Of a DNA stretch of 64,000 bases, positions 1 to 11,275 are shown piece by piece. The translations under genes were made by a program, and so were the position numbers. The stretch is from NCBI RefSeq assembly GCF_026151205.1, contig NC_087076.1, positions 20,950,828 through 21,014,827 on the forward strand. The letters are read 5' to 3'. The notes below the pieces were generated by a model. That model ran no database searches and was not told the origin of the DNA. It was given only the letters and a program-made list of their open reading frames with translations. The stretch comes from Bolinopsis microptera. Taxonomy: Eukaryota; Ctenophora; Tentaculata; Lobata; Bolinopsidae. How positions within the stretch are numbered: the stretch's first letter is position 1; every line of letters starts with the position of its first letter.

Positions 1-33
1 TCCTGTAGTTAGAGAGATGTTGCCTCACATTAC

Positions 34-838
34 CTGGCGGTGTGTCAATAATCAAGAAGTCAAGTGATCCCCAGCAAACATCCTCTAAAAATTGCTTTAT
101 CATAGCAGTCTTCTTGGGACCGCGCCAAATCACCGCCTGATCCTGGTTTTCAACCAGATAAGACAAGGATACTGCCGATATTCTCCCAGCCCCAACTGAT
201 TGAGTTAAAGGAACCCAACCTTGATCACAGGAGTGGATGTTTCCCTGAATAGTTCAGAATGAGATTATTATAAGATGTACGGTTATGAAAGAATGGTCAT
301 TATAATTAACAATACATTGTACAATATATAATATATTTATACTGATTGTTGTATAATGTATATAAGTTGATAGCAATAATATATGAACAACCTTCAGTCC
401 AATCATCTTAGAGAGACTTGGTCCACACAGGTCAGCATCAAGGACTCCAACAGAGAATCCTCTTTGAGCGAGATTGAAAGCTATTACCGCAACAGTTGTG
501 CTCTTCCCAACTCCACCTTTACCTGGAATGTTAAATTGCACAAATTGTTAACAACATGATTGTGATATTTAAAAATATTTTTGGAATGCTGTTGGCCCAT
601 AACAAAATTTCTAATTATTTCGTGAATACAACTCGTAAACTGCTCTTTTCAGGTAAATGAAACTGTTCAACGTTGTGAGTAATGTTCCTTATCGGATGTT
701 ACATCTAGGTATTCTTATATTATTGGAAGAGTTCAATCCTGAAGTTAAGCCAGTGAATTTACCTGAAAACACACCAATGATCCGTTTTACACTGGATGTA
801 CCAGAAAACACCTCAGTTGTTTCGTTATTATCATTCAT
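34..838 (-). CDS. NUBP2: NUBP2/CFD1-like cytosolic Fe-S scaffold ATPase, 5' part (runs off window start)
   Basis: Mrp/NBP35-family P-loop ATPase. Known members of this family assemble Fe-S clusters for cytosolic and nuclear proteins. Three exons join in frame on the minus strand: 838-763 (ATG at 838), 522-392 and 244-34, each with GT/AG borders; the next exon lies outside the window. About 139 residues are visible. The deviant Walker A motif SGKGGVGKST lies near residues 25-34, followed by DADLCGPS, a CDQGW motif, AVIWRGPKK and IIDTPPG (Walker B region). The short N-terminus of about 20 residues before the P-loop, with no N-terminal cysteine cluster, and the CDxGW motif favour NUBP2/CFD1 over NUBP1/NBP35; this choice rests on remembered family features. 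The C-terminal CxxC cluster-binding site is off the edge. Exon 1 could extend upstream, because the frame stays open above 838. Confidence 0.85.
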
Positions 839-872
839 TCTCTGGCCTACGAAAGGTATGCATTTAAAATAA

Positions 873-2587
873 CTATACTGAAATACAATGTTATACCTTT
901 GACACACCAGTTCTAGGTGCAATGTGCATGGTGTATATCAAGATCTGATCCATTCTGGAAAATTTCACTGATCTAAGAGACAGTGACGTAACTCTGCAGT
1001 ACTTAACACAGCTTTTACAGCAGGGTATGGAGGAAATTTCTGTATCCTGTCTCATATGTTTATCAAATGCATAACAAAAAGAGGACTTTTCAAGAAAACA
1101 ACAAATTCAAGAAAACAACAAATTTTTATTTAAATCAATTATAGCAACAATTTGAAAAACTTTTAAAGTTATTCTATTACCAAGGAATATACTACAGGTA
1201 TGGTGACTTGGGCTATTGAGTTGTTAAGTAGATTAAGATTAGTAAACATGCACTTGCATTGTATTTATAAAAACTAGAAATTATGCTTCACAGTAAAATG
1301 GAGAAGCAGGCTGATCTTGGAGAGAGCAGACAGTAAAGTTTATGCACCCACCAGAGCTACCCACCTACCCCAGTTGTTCTTTTTGGTTTATCAGCTTGTA
1401 TTGTTATATTTATGGACCCCAATTCACCACACTAAGAAGAAGTATGTAACAAAATGAGTTAAGTTAATGTCATCATATCAGTTTAAAACAGTAAAAGTTA
1501 AGTTAAGGATTGAATTTCTTAGTGGGAGGTGGATCGTTGGTATACCGTTAAATCGATTTAACACCGCAATTCCAGTCGCAAGCCTGGGACCACTACTAGC
1601 ATTGTCACAACATCTACAAAGCTGCCATATAGCCTGACTGACAATTTTCTCGACTGACTGACAATGTTTCTTCTTTTCCCCATTTAGAATACAACGATTA
1701 GTACATTTTAGCTTATGATTAATATTATATTTTTACCTATTGAGATTAAGATTGACTACCATGGATCCCGTGTGACTATGAAATGAGACCGATCTCGCCC
1801 CATTGGCATGCTCCTTAGTTTGTCAAAGGTGGTGCTGGGCAGATCGCTGGTGTGGTGAGGAGGTTCGGAAGAGGTGCACAATATATGGTGCGAGGTCAAG
1901 GAGGTTGTGTATTGTTATGATGCTATGTTAGTCGCTTTGGTGAACAGGTGTCTGAGTACAGGAATGTACGAGAAAGAGGACTTGATTGCGTGTGGATGCG
2001 TGAGTTGCCTGTCACGTGGTCGTGAGTAGGTTTGATAAGATTTTGCGCGTGCGCGCGTTCCCGGTTTTAGTGAGAAAAGTGTAGCTTTTGCTACAAGATT
2101 GTCTTGGCGCCCTACGCCGATTGATGCCTTATCTTCGTCGTTTGAGATGTCGCTTTGTTCTTGTTAATTCGCGGTCCGGTTGTCCGGTTTAGTGCTATCT
2201 ATTAAGCCGATTAGCTGGCCTCTATCCTAGGATAGGAATATTGAAAGTCGTGAAAGGCCCACGGCGGCATGTTGCAGTTATATGTTCTCCAGAGGAGCTG
2301 TTCATATACCGCATAAGGAGTTAGAAATAAGATTCTTTTTTGACACTAATGCTGCCTCGCCACAAAGTGCAATGCGGACAGACATAAGCCCTGGAAGAAC
2401 AAGCAAAACCTGACAAGGATTCTCACCCTGTATAATAATATCGATATGTTTTTCGTCTAGAAACCCCTCGCCACTTCAATAGATATTGGGTCGGCAAATG
2501 GGTGAGTGAGTGATAAGGTGTAGAATACCTGTGTTAGGGGTGTAGAATGTGAAGGATATACATTCATCACACACACATTGTTATATA
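873..2587. other. Non-coding stretch upstream of the NUBP2-like gene
   Basis: No ORF with coding character or matching splice borders was found. It is AT-rich to about 1.7 kb. From about 1.75 to 2.3 kb it is more GC-rich with several CpGs and a short alternating GC run near 2,050. That part could be regulatory or old repeat; I recognise neither. Confidence 0.4.
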
Positions 2588-2700
2588 CTTGCTCTATCCA
2601 GAGCCCTTGCGCTTGTAGTAGCATGCGCCCGCCGATCCAGCGGTTTCTTAACTTGTGAAACATGCGCGCCCAGTGCCGCGAAAGTACATGGTTAGGTGAA
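2588..2700 (+). repeat. GC-rich interspersed repeat, family D (copy 1)
   Basis: The segment starts TCTATCCAGAGCCCTTGCGC and ends near ACATGGTTAGGTGAA. It recurs at about 63,515-63,590 on the same strand, and related inverted pieces lie at 63,720-63,810. This copy carries an extra stretch of about 30 bp in the middle that the second copy lacks. No coding potential was seen. Confidence 0.65.
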
Positions 2701-3055
2701 TTATATACTAAAGATAATGTACTAGATTTAATAAACAATATACACATAATATAGTTAAGTATGATGAGAAGTAGATGAGTTAAGTAGATATAGTATCATC
2801 GATTACAGTTAATGGCGCAACGTAAAAATTAGCCAAACGTCGCTGAAGTGCTAAGCCAATGAAAAATTGTCTTCTCTCTCATGTCTCAACTGAGAAGATA
2901 CCAGTTAATACTAGTCAGTGTAATATAAGATATATTATGAGTTTGCACAGAATTTTGTAGCCCCGATATCATCTATATGCCATTTAGAGTGTACAGGGAT
3001 AGTAAAAATAGAAATCAACCTGACAAAAAGAACGAAGAAACGAATAATTAAGCGT

Positions 3056-3260
3056 AAGTAAGTAAGTAAGTTAAGATTATGACATAACATCATCACAAGT
3101 GTCTACAAAATATTATTTGTTATTGCACTCAATAGAAAAATAATTTAAATAAATATATTTTTGCATCAACATTAATAATTTATTAAATTCAATTTTATTA
3201 ATTAATAAAATCTAATACACTTTACCTGCACAATGATAACTGATAAAGTCGCCTTTTCAA
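3056..3260 (+). repeat. LINE 3'-tail-like repeat
   Basis: It begins with a GTAA microsatellite, then GATTATGACATAACAT, then an AT-rich tail. The same order recurs at 46,305-46,450, directly downstream of reverse-transcriptase-like sequence, and in reverse at about 44,650-44,830. I infer a truncated 3' end of the same non-LTR family. Confidence 0.55.
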
Positions 3261-3448
3261 TTTGTATTTAAGATGTTGATTTAATTTGATGCTCAGGACG
3301 AGTGCGCAGCGTAAAATTCCCGATCCTCAAAAAATTTTGCTTTTTAAAAAAACTTCGCACATACAACATAATGATATAAATCCAACAAATTCTTTTTTAT
3401 ATAAAAAACTAAGGTGTGAAACAAGCGTGCAGGCGCGCTTGTTTCATT

Positions 3449-3600
3449 TAACCATTGTTAATGGTTTGGCCCGGCGCGCGCTACTTCATAGCACTTGCCA
3501 TCGGGCTATTTCGAGAAGAAAGCAGCGAGTAACATCCGTCAATTGTTTCACCAGTAAGGAGGCGGGAGCGCGCCAGTGCAAGCGCAAGGGCTCTGAATGC
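3449..3600 (+). repeat. GC-rich interspersed repeat, family B (copy 1)
   Basis: The core is ATTGTTAATGG, then GGCCCGGCGCGCGCTACTTC, then a GAGAAGAAAGCAGCG segment and ACATCCGTCAA. Related copies occur at about 3,815-3,935 (minus), 4,020-4,160 (minus), 6,150-6,190 and 13,140-13,240. The open frame across this stretch is a by-product of high GC. Confidence 0.65.
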
Positions 3601-3696
3601 TGAATAGAGTAACGTTTTATTTATGAAACCTTACTGGCACGGGCCTAACTTTGAAAGTAAAAGAAATAAATACTATCAGTTTTTAGTAACATGATT

Positions 3697-4160
3697 TCGT
3701 ATCACGTCGTGACCCCCCACGGTCGTTTCACTATAGTGTAGAGTTAGTAAAGTTTCTACGATACAGGGGGAGGCGCGAACTCGTGCGCGGCGGGTCATAC
3801 AACGTATGACAAATATGATTGACGGATGTTACTCGTCTAAATTTCTTCGAAGTATAGCGCGCGCCGCCCTCTCGAAATGTTCCGAGGCACGTGCTACGAA
3901 ATAGCGCGCGCCGGGCTAGTCCATTAACAATAGACAATAAAGTGATAGTGTCGCTTTGTAAAAATAACTTTTCCTCCCCAGGAAAATTAGGGCCAGGGAG
4001 ATTGTAGATTGGACTCGTCGGACGTTGACGGTCTTGACGGATGTTACTCATCTAAATTTCTTCGAAGTAGCGCGCGCCGCTCTCTTCTCTAAATGTTATG
4101 GCCAGACGGCACGAGCTACGAAGTAGCGCGCGCCGGGCCATATCATTAACAATGGTCAAC
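3697..4160 (-). repeat. Family C repeat plus two family B copies
   Basis: 3,697-3,815 is a family C unit: TATCACGTCGTGACCCC at its start, CTACGATACAGGGGGAG in its middle, and a CGTGCGCGGCGGGTCATAC block containing the short hairpin GTCATAC-aac-GTATGAC. The same order recurs at 5,849-5,947, and a fragment lies at 34,340-34,365 in reverse. 3,815-3,935 and 4,020-4,160 are family B copies on the minus strand. Confidence 0.6.
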
Positions 4161-4191
4161 CTTCGAGCGTGCTAAATCACTTAATGCTCTA

Positions 4192-4673
4192 CAGTCGATC
4201 TTCGAGATTGATCTAAACCATAAATAAAAGGGCCCCGACACACGACAGTTGAAACCAATTTCGATCGATGTAATTTCGGGATTATGCATATGATTAATCA
4301 CTCTACACTCGACTGTCACGTACTTTTTCAACTCGTTCTCTAGCTGGTCCTGAACAACTATTCGAAACCCTAACCCTCAAATCTGATCTCAACCCTGACC
4401 CTGATGCCTAACCCAATCCTTAACAAAAGCATATGCTGAAACCCTAACCCTCACAAGAAATTAAACTAACTTTCTTTTACTATATTTGATATTATGGTCA
4501 TATTACGTGATCGAGACAGAATTTTCGCCATTATTGAATATCTCGATCAGGGGAGCATTTTAACCCCATGTCATGGGGGGCCGGGTGATTCGGAATCAGC
4601 GTCCGAAAATACATCGATTGAAGTTGGTTTCAACTGTCGGGGGCGCTTTTAGAACAATCTCGAAGATCGACTG
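4192..4673. mobile_element. Non-autonomous inverted-repeat element with TA flanks
   Basis: The ends CAGTCGATCTTCGAGATTG (4,192) and its complement (ending 4,673) are inverted, and the similarity runs about 100 bp inward from each end. A TA dinucleotide flanks both sides (4,190-4,191 and 4,674-4,675), as expected for Tc1/mariner-like insertions. The interior has telomere-like CCCTAACC pieces and no gene. Diverged relatives occur at about 39,215-39,600 and, inverted, at 51,480-51,880. Similarity to the 39.6-kb copy continues about 30 bp past the end near 4,192, so the true element may be larger than the inverted repeat. Confidence 0.65.
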
Positions 4674-4677
4674 TATA

Positions 4678-5797
4678 CACAGGGGGAGCTGAAATAGTAG
4701 AGGCTCTTACGGGCATTGTCTGCTCGATACGTTAGGGACCCCAGATACACCTTACTAGACGTATTTTTGACCGTAGAATCGATTGAAAGTGGTTTCAAGA
4801 TGATTGGACTGATTGTTCTGGGGTAAAATCGCAAAAAACCGATTTTTGGGCCAAAAATAGGCCAAAAAACCATGTTTTTTGATATTTTGAGCAAGTTAAT
4901 TTTGTTGGCATGTCGGCAAAACTTGCATAAAGATAGCTAAAAGACAGCCGCACAAGATTGTATAAAAATAAAACAAATCCCTCTATTTGTTCTGAGGTAA
5001 AAATCCAAAAAAGTGGTAAAAATTTTGACTTTTTTGCTTGAAGTTTGAATAATTTTTTGCAGTTGTATTAAATCAACCCAAAAATAGTCACATCGTGTTT
5101 GCCTAAATTTTTCCTTTCCGAGAAGTACCCACTTCATATACTTTATCGAAGTTTGAATATTTTCACTCCGCAAGCGTTTTTGCCAAATTTTCGACGCGCA
5201 CTACGCGCAAAAGCATTTAGTTGTTATCAATTGGCACCCGCGCGTTCATCATAAATTTCAAACAGCTATAACTCAGCGAGATTATGTCCGTTCTAGCTCA
5301 TATTTTCACACTAAATAGAAAATAATGTGATCTTATTGCTGACAAAATATGAATATAATTACTCTATTTGCCTTAGAGTAATAGACTGTCAAAGTTTAAA
5401 ACGCGCATTGGTATAGCACGTGACTAATAAGGCCAAATTTATACTTCTTAACATATTATCGATCCTTAGACATCATACTATTGTGTCCAATTAGCGGTTA
5501 GGTCTCTAAACTCGTAGCAGAAAACACGTCTTTTTGCCCGTAAGAGCCTCTACTAAAACCAGGTTTTAGATCAAACGCTGCCATGTGTAGTCAAACGTCG
5601 CCAAAAGTTGCTCTCGTCCAATGAAATCGCTGCATTATGTAATGTGTAAGCCAAGCTCCGCATATGAATATATGTAATTCAGTTATGCATACTGACTTGC
5701 AAAATGCATCGATTTCATTGGACGAGAGCAACTGTTGGCAACGTTTGACTACAAATGGCAGCATTTGATCGAAAACCTGGTTTCAGCCTCCCCTGTG
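4678..5797. mobile_element. MITE-like element interrupted by a second element
   Basis: The right part (5,556-5,797) has an inverted repeat of about 85 bp. Its outer end, read inward, is CACAGGGGAGGCTGAAACC. The matching left end, CACAGGGGGAGCTGAAA, sits at 4,678-4,694. The two halves are separated by the insertion at 4,695-5,555. Joined, they restore an uninterrupted left terminal repeat. The central part carries inverted GTTGCTCTCGTCCAATGAAA segments. No convincing target duplication was found for the outer element, and there is no coding capacity. Confidence 0.65.
4695..5555. mobile_element. Nested insertion with perfect 21-bp terminal inverted repeats
   Basis: The two ends match perfectly as inverted repeats over 21 bp, at 4,695-4,715 and 5,535-5,555; the shared end contains AGAGGCTCTTACGGGCA. 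Weaker inverted similarity continues inward. The insertion lies inside the MITE at 4,678-5,797 with AAA on both sides, which may be a 3-bp target duplication. The interior (4,800-5,500) is AT-rich with no recognisable transposase; the short minus-strand frames there look spurious. Confidence 0.65.
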
Positions 5798-5848
5798 TTT
5801 ATATTATGTATTAGAGTGATTTAGCACAGATCATCAATCTTGTATCAC

Positions 5849-6190
5849 GTGGTGACCCCCACTGTCGCTTCACTACCCCTGTAGAGTTTCTACGATACAG
5901 GGGGAGCCGCGCACTCGTGCGCGGCGGGTCATACAACGTATGACAAAATTAATCATGCTGAAAATTTGTCAGAACCTTCCAATCATACTTAACTACCGAA
6001 CCTAAATTAAAGGTTAGGGTTAGGTTGTAGATCGTGGATTGACCATTGTAGGTTTACAACCTACCCGGACGCGCGCCGAGCTGGACTCGTCGACCGGTCG
6101 ACGGTCCATGAATATATGGAACAGATATTTTACGAGTATCACCCGTTAAATTGACCATTGTTAATGATCTGGCCCGGCGCGCGTTGATAC
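5849..6190 (+). repeat. Family C, family A and family B repeat cluster
   Basis: 5,849-5,947 is family C. 5,948-6,030 holds ATCATGCTGAAAATTTGTCA, which recurs at about 43,516 and, inverted, at about 47,550. 6,045-6,165 is family A: the hairpin GTAGGTT-tac-AACCTAC, then GACGCGCGCCGAGCTGGACT and a GTCGACCGGTCGAC palindrome. Family A recurs at 62,282-62,335 and, in reverse, at 34,070-34,180. A family B core starts at about 6,150. Confidence 0.6.
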
Positions 6191-7420
6191 ATGTTACGTA
6201 TCACAAATATCAGAGATATTATGGATACACCAGGAAGGAGCACCTCTGCGCGGCGTTAGTAAATTTACAAGTTCGCGCGAAAAATAGTCTTATTTTCTTG
6301 GCGCTTTGTTCTCGCGCCGGGAGTGAATCACTAATTAGCTCACTACTCAACTCACAAGCATAATCTACAATCTAGATCTATAAAACGAAGTAAGAGTTGA
6401 ACTTACATAGATCATATGAATATGGATAATAGAAATTACATACACACATAATTGAACAGCATGAGACAAGTGGAAAACAAACAAACTAGAATAGATTTCA
6501 AGCTCGTAAAGGATAGTTGCTTGATATTGGAGATTTCAAAACTCTAGTCCGACAGTCAAAGTTCTCTTGTCTAACTTTAGTGCGTGTCGAACTTGATGAG
6601 TCAAGATAGAGCACTTTAGTTCGACAGAGTCGAACCTCAGGGTTTGTCGAACTACAGTAAGTGACGAACTAGATTGCGTGTCGAACTTGAGTACGTGTAC
6701 CGAATTCACCATGGTAAAAACATCTTCACACCGTAAAATGTACAAAAACTACAAACGGTTCCTCCAACATTGTCTACAGCGGGCAATATCCTTTATTTCA
6801 TTCAATTCTTCTGAAGTATTCATAACCAAATTACGATCTTTAAGATCGTCCATCAATAATTTAAGGAAGCTTTTGGCGGGGCAACCTACGCCCTTTTAAT
6901 TTTGACAAGGCAGCTCAGAAGTAATTGGTTTTAAAACAAAACATAGATAACTCTAGTCCCTTTAAAATATGCGGCTCAGTTACTGGCACGTTCTTACCAA
7001 AACAAATATACATAACTACACTAGCTTACTTATAGAACACAACTCGGAATAATTAGTGGCCTTAACATTCAACCTAAGCAGAACATAGCACTAGCAGACA
7101 AAACATCTGATACTCTTAACTTTAGAAACCTTCTCAATAACCTCTTTTTTAATAACAGAACAATCGTCAGCTAACATGGCAATCAGAATGTTATGGGAAT
7201 GTTCAAAATAATAATTACAAATTTCCCTGTCAACTTCACCCTTAACGTTTGATATTCAAATCAAGCAGTAAGTAAATATTGATAATATAACTAACTAATT
7301 TCCTAAGTTTAGGGCTACATTTTTTAATATAGTCGTAGGACCCACGACTGCACTGTAATCCACCTTGCGTGGCTGAGAGGACCGATTCGTGCTCTCGACA
7401 GTTCAGGACTCAGAACCCCT
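6191..7420. other. Non-coding stretch with degenerate GTCGAACTTGA repeats
   Basis: Between about 6,540 and 6,700 variants of GTGTCGAACTTGA recur in both orientations at irregular spacing. The rest is AT-rich with no supported gene. Confidence 0.4.
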
Positions 7421-8395
7421 TAAATTTTTAATGGCAGGTATATCCTGTGAAGGCAGCAAATAAATCTTTGCAATTCAAGTCCAAGATTCTTTATCCAAGA
7501 AGGCTATAATCCCATTGTGACGTTAGTGGCGTAACAGCCACGAGATCTTAGTGGCGAGGTGTCGATCCCAAGCTCCTCACAATGTTGCATCATATCGTTC
7601 AAGGTGGCAGTAGCTGAAAATGGAAAACTGAGCAAACATTTGAAATAGTTTTTTCAAGTAAATTTAAAGAGCAATTTCTATATCAAGATTATTTTGATTT
7701 AATTGACTTTAACGTTGTTGAAAAACTTACTGGTTCCATTCTCCGGAGCTGCGAACCCAAGGTAACGACCATATGGCTGCGCTTTAAGGGTCGTGTGTTC
7801 CTCAGTCAACTGCTGTCTAATCTTGTGTTGATCCAAGACTAACGTACCTGGTTAGATAAACACTTTAACCTCATTTACCTTTTTACACCAAGCAACCAAA
7901 AAAGTTATAAGTTATCAAAATGTTATACCTAAAATCCCATTTGATCGATCGGCTTGGAAATTCGACTCGAAATCCCATATTTATTTTGAAAGCGTTTAGT
8001 TGCCAAAAGGAAAATCTATGAAATCAACAAAAAAAGAAGAGGCATACCTTTATCCTTTCTCCCGTCAAAGTAGAGCGACTTCACTTTCAGATTCCGAATG
8101 TCTTCTAACTCATTCTCTTTAGATCGCTGCACAATTCCTCTCACCTTCTTTACTGTAAGCCGCTTATCACACCCTATAAGCTCGTTATATTTTGGGTTCT
8201 GCTGTAGGTTGAGGTTCTGATGTAGGTTCGGATGGGGATACTTTTATGAAGTAAGGTCCAGGAAACGAGCTGCGGAGCAATATCTGTATTCTGTTTAACC
8301 AGCTAGGCTCGGCCTTCTTCTTGTTAAGGTTAATCAAATTGGTCCTCTGACTGTCTTTATTGGCGGTGTAGATTTTGGTGATGAGGTCTCCTTAT
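7420..8395 (-). pseudogene. Decayed transposon-derived protein gene
   Basis: Three minus-strand blocks join in frame with GT/AG borders: 8,246-8,048, 7,847-7,731 and 7,613-7,504. They give a protein containing KVKSLYFDGRKDKGTLVLDQ and ending GCYATNVTMGL, then a stop. Past the stop the same frame continues with LQRFICCLH and LPLK. From memory this order matches a family of transposon-derived proteins in invertebrate genomes whose core reads roughly GCDGTxxNTG, then LQWxVCLLHxNELPLR. Here the acidic residue of the core is Tyr and a stop follows, so it looks dead. Another frame at 8,390-8,190 (KKKAEPSWLNRIQILL) probably supplies upstream sequence after a frameshift. The family assignment is tentative. 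Confidence 0.45.
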
Positions 8396-8649
8396 GACAC
8401 GTTGTACATTCCTTTGTGTGATTCATCCTTTCTCTCCTTCCTCTTCTAGAATATCTGAGGGGGGAGGGTGATCAGAGTAGGTAATATATAACAAGGGATA
8501 TTTTATGGTAGTGCTGTCACGTGACAAAAATGTGCTCTCGTTCGTTCATTACTTAGCCACGACCTGTCGACCGTTTTTGGAGAGGTTTATTAACTACTTC
8601 TCTCTTACTCACTATTACTGCACAATGCACGTGCAGTTTTAGATCAGGA

Positions 8650-9020
8650 ACAAAGACGGGTTCAAGATTAGGATGTATTAGCTACTGGCTACAGGAAAAG
8701 AAGATTTGTTTTTATTAACGGCACTCTTCCCGCAAACACCACATACCAGGAAGAACAAGTATAATTTCAGAGGTTGGTTTCCAGCCACATCAGTGCTCTG
8801 AATAACAGCAGGACGTTGATGTTCCATGGTCTGGACTAGTGTACCACCTTACCACCCTGAGCTTGAGGTGGAACAAGAGCTCCAGTTCGTACAAACTGGT
8901 CTTTACCAGCGTAAGACTTGAGGACTGAGGAGTTCTATCAGTTTCTCTATCAGAAGGATTAGGTCCTTGTAGGAGCTGGAGCTAGCAGGGAGGTCTCCGT
9001 ACATGCCTGACCAAGATGTT
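8650..9020 (-). pseudogene. Possible upstream coding blocks of the decayed transposon gene
   Basis: Minus-strand stretches have coding character: one after an AG near 9,007 containing MYGDLPASSSSYKDLILLIE, and one reading DQFVRTGALVPPQAQGGK, then after a frame change EHQRPAVIQSTDVAGNQPLK. The frames do not connect cleanly. They lie 5' of the 7.4-8.4 kb pseudogene on the same strand, so they may belong to the same element. I do not recognise the protein. Confidence 0.25.
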
Positions 9021-10479
9021 AGTTAGAGAAATACACCAAACAATCATAAGTTTAACAAAAACAATTATTACACCAAACAATTATTAATAAAGTGAGGTTA
9101 TAACTGTAAACTTGTTACACCCCGCAATATCACTACAGTCCGGAACAATAATTATTTTAAGTTATGATATTAAGTTTAACATAAGTTAATAGAATATGAT
9201 ATAAGTTACGATTGCAATACTAATATAACATCAGTGAAAAATCACATTACCAGTGACAGAAGATGTCAGAGATTGAGTGACAGATCAAACTGCACATTAG
9301 CTCATTAGTCGTTATAAAAATATTGTGGCTGAAGGTTGCTAAATCATTATCAACATAGCTCAAAGTTATTTTCTAAAAACAAAAGTATTAAGGGGGCCGG
9401 GGGGGGGGGGGGGGGGGGTCTTCATCAAAATTCTCTCGAAATCGACTTTATAGTTGTTTCTGATAGAGGGGAGTGATATCTATCAGCTGCTTTTGGTCTG
9501 TGGACCAAGTCTGTGGACTTCCTCCAGGATCTGGCACAGTAAAGTGTGGGTTATGAAGAGAGAGGTGGTTGATCGTCTAGGTTTGAGATAGGTTGATTAG
9601 TTTCAGGACTTTCTAGTTCCAACAGACTATCTGTCTGTTCCCACAATGGAACTTGTAGGTTGCGTTGTGTTTTAGTTAGAGTGAGTTGACCAAATAATAC
9701 GACTTGAAATCGGGTTGGTTGTAGCTATGTATCAATGTATCAATGTATCAATGTATTAATGTATCAATGTATTAACAATTAGGAACGGTGGTAGGTCTTT
9801 GGGAGGCGTTCAGGAAGTCAAGAAGTGGGGAATTATAGGTGTGCCCAGGGTTTAAAAAGGGTATCACTCGTGTTGGTCATTGGGCCGACACGTGTGATCC
9901 GCGAGATGAGTTTCGAGTTCCCTGATTTGGGGGTCGAACGGGCTGGGCTCCAGGAAACGATTATCTTAAATGAGCATGAGCTGGACAAACGAGATCAACC
10001 AATCAGGGTTTTCCGTTTATCCATTACTCCATTATTGCACCGTTTCCGGTACTTTAATTATCGCATCATAGACCGTTATTTCATTACTTCACAATCTATT
10101 ACAGATACCCGCAATGTTATTCAGCCAAAGCTTGTTCACTTCTGGTGTCACAAATCATATAAGTGGGATGCTTTAATTATCGTCATGACCTCTAAGTGGG
10201 TTCACGCCATTGCTTTTGGCTGGCAAGTGCCGTTTGTGACCACTTGAGCTGGCAACCTGCCAATACAGGTAGACAGCTGGAAAATAGCCAACAAGGTATG
10301 GAATTATTGTAAGGCTTATAGCAAGGAGAGAAGTGGACCCACAAAAGAATGTCCAAACACCGGAAACATTCCTCTCGGATTGAGACATCCTAGCCTGGCC
10401 TAAGGCATGTGACATGCACCTGCAGGCTGCAGCAAAGCACAGTTAATTTAAATGAAATCGAATCGACGGTTTTATTACA
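9021..10479. other. Non-coding stretch with poly-G and a decamer repeat
   Basis: A G run of over 20 bases lies at about 9,398-9,418. A 10-bp repeat (ATGTATCAAT and variants) lies at 9,726-9,775. An open frame of 140 codons at 9,825-10,247 resembles no family I know and has no splice or promoter context, so I do not call it a gene. Confidence 0.45.
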
Positions 10480-11275
10480 GCTGCCAGCCCCCAGGGTAGA
10501 AGAGAAACATCTCTTGGACACTGATTACGCTGGTGACATGGCCATGTAAGACGACTTAAAGGAGGGGCTGCAGGAAACCACTGAGCTTCTCTGTAAATAC
10601 AGTGCCTATGCGGGTCTGAAGATTAATGCTGGAAAAACACAGAGCATGGCTGTCAGTAAAAGTGCATCGCAGAGGCCGTATTCTAAAGACGACACTATGG
10701 ACATCAGTCTGGAAGGTCTCCCAATACAGCAGGTCAGCAGTTTCACTTACTTGGGTGCAATCATCATTGCGAATGGAACAATTGACAAAGAACTATCAGC
10801 TCGAATTCAAAAGGCCTCTGGGGCATTCTATCAGCTTAGCAGTATATGGTACAGTCGCGGGCTAACATCGCCCCTGTTGATACTTTCGTACGAGCACCTA
10901 GGCTCCGATGCTTTGGCCATGTGGTGAGGTTGCCAGAAGAAAGAATACCCAACTATCTTCTGCACTGGATCCCAAAGAATGGTAAAAGGTCAAGAGGTAG
11001 ACCTCGGAAAAACTGGTTGTCATGTGTCCGGGAGGATGCAGCAATCTTCACAGGTGTCGATAACATCACGATAGAAGATGCAGAACAACAAGCAACAAAC
11101 AGGATTCACTGGAGAGGTCTAACGTATTTTCTGATTCGGACAGATGTCGCTGTCGGACAGATGTCGCCCAATCGTCTAATACACCGGAGAAAGGAGTTAC
11201 TATGTGGTGCAGGCCACTCCAACGACTAGGATCGGATGAGACCTCTTCAAGTACAAGTAAGTAAACTATTGAAAT
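10480..11275 (+). pseudogene. Non-LTR retrotransposon reverse transcriptase, 3' fragment, broken
   Basis: The translation runs from a decayed catalytic box (DTDYAGDMAM, in place of the usual YADDMAL) through AYAGLKINAGKTQSMAVSK and VSSFTYLGAIIIANG. After a deletion or frameshift near 10,850 it continues with LRCFGHVVRLPEERIPNYLL, KRSRGRPRKNW and ATNRIHWRGL. These are the standard thumb and C-terminal motifs of LINE reverse transcriptases. The catalytic Asp pair is damaged and there are in-frame stops. The fragment ends near a short AAGTAAGTAAA tail. Nothing suggests activity. Confidence 0.8.

Noticed and set aside
9825..10247. 140-codon plus-strand ORF
   Set aside because: No family likeness, no splice or poly(A) context, and it abuts LINE remnants.
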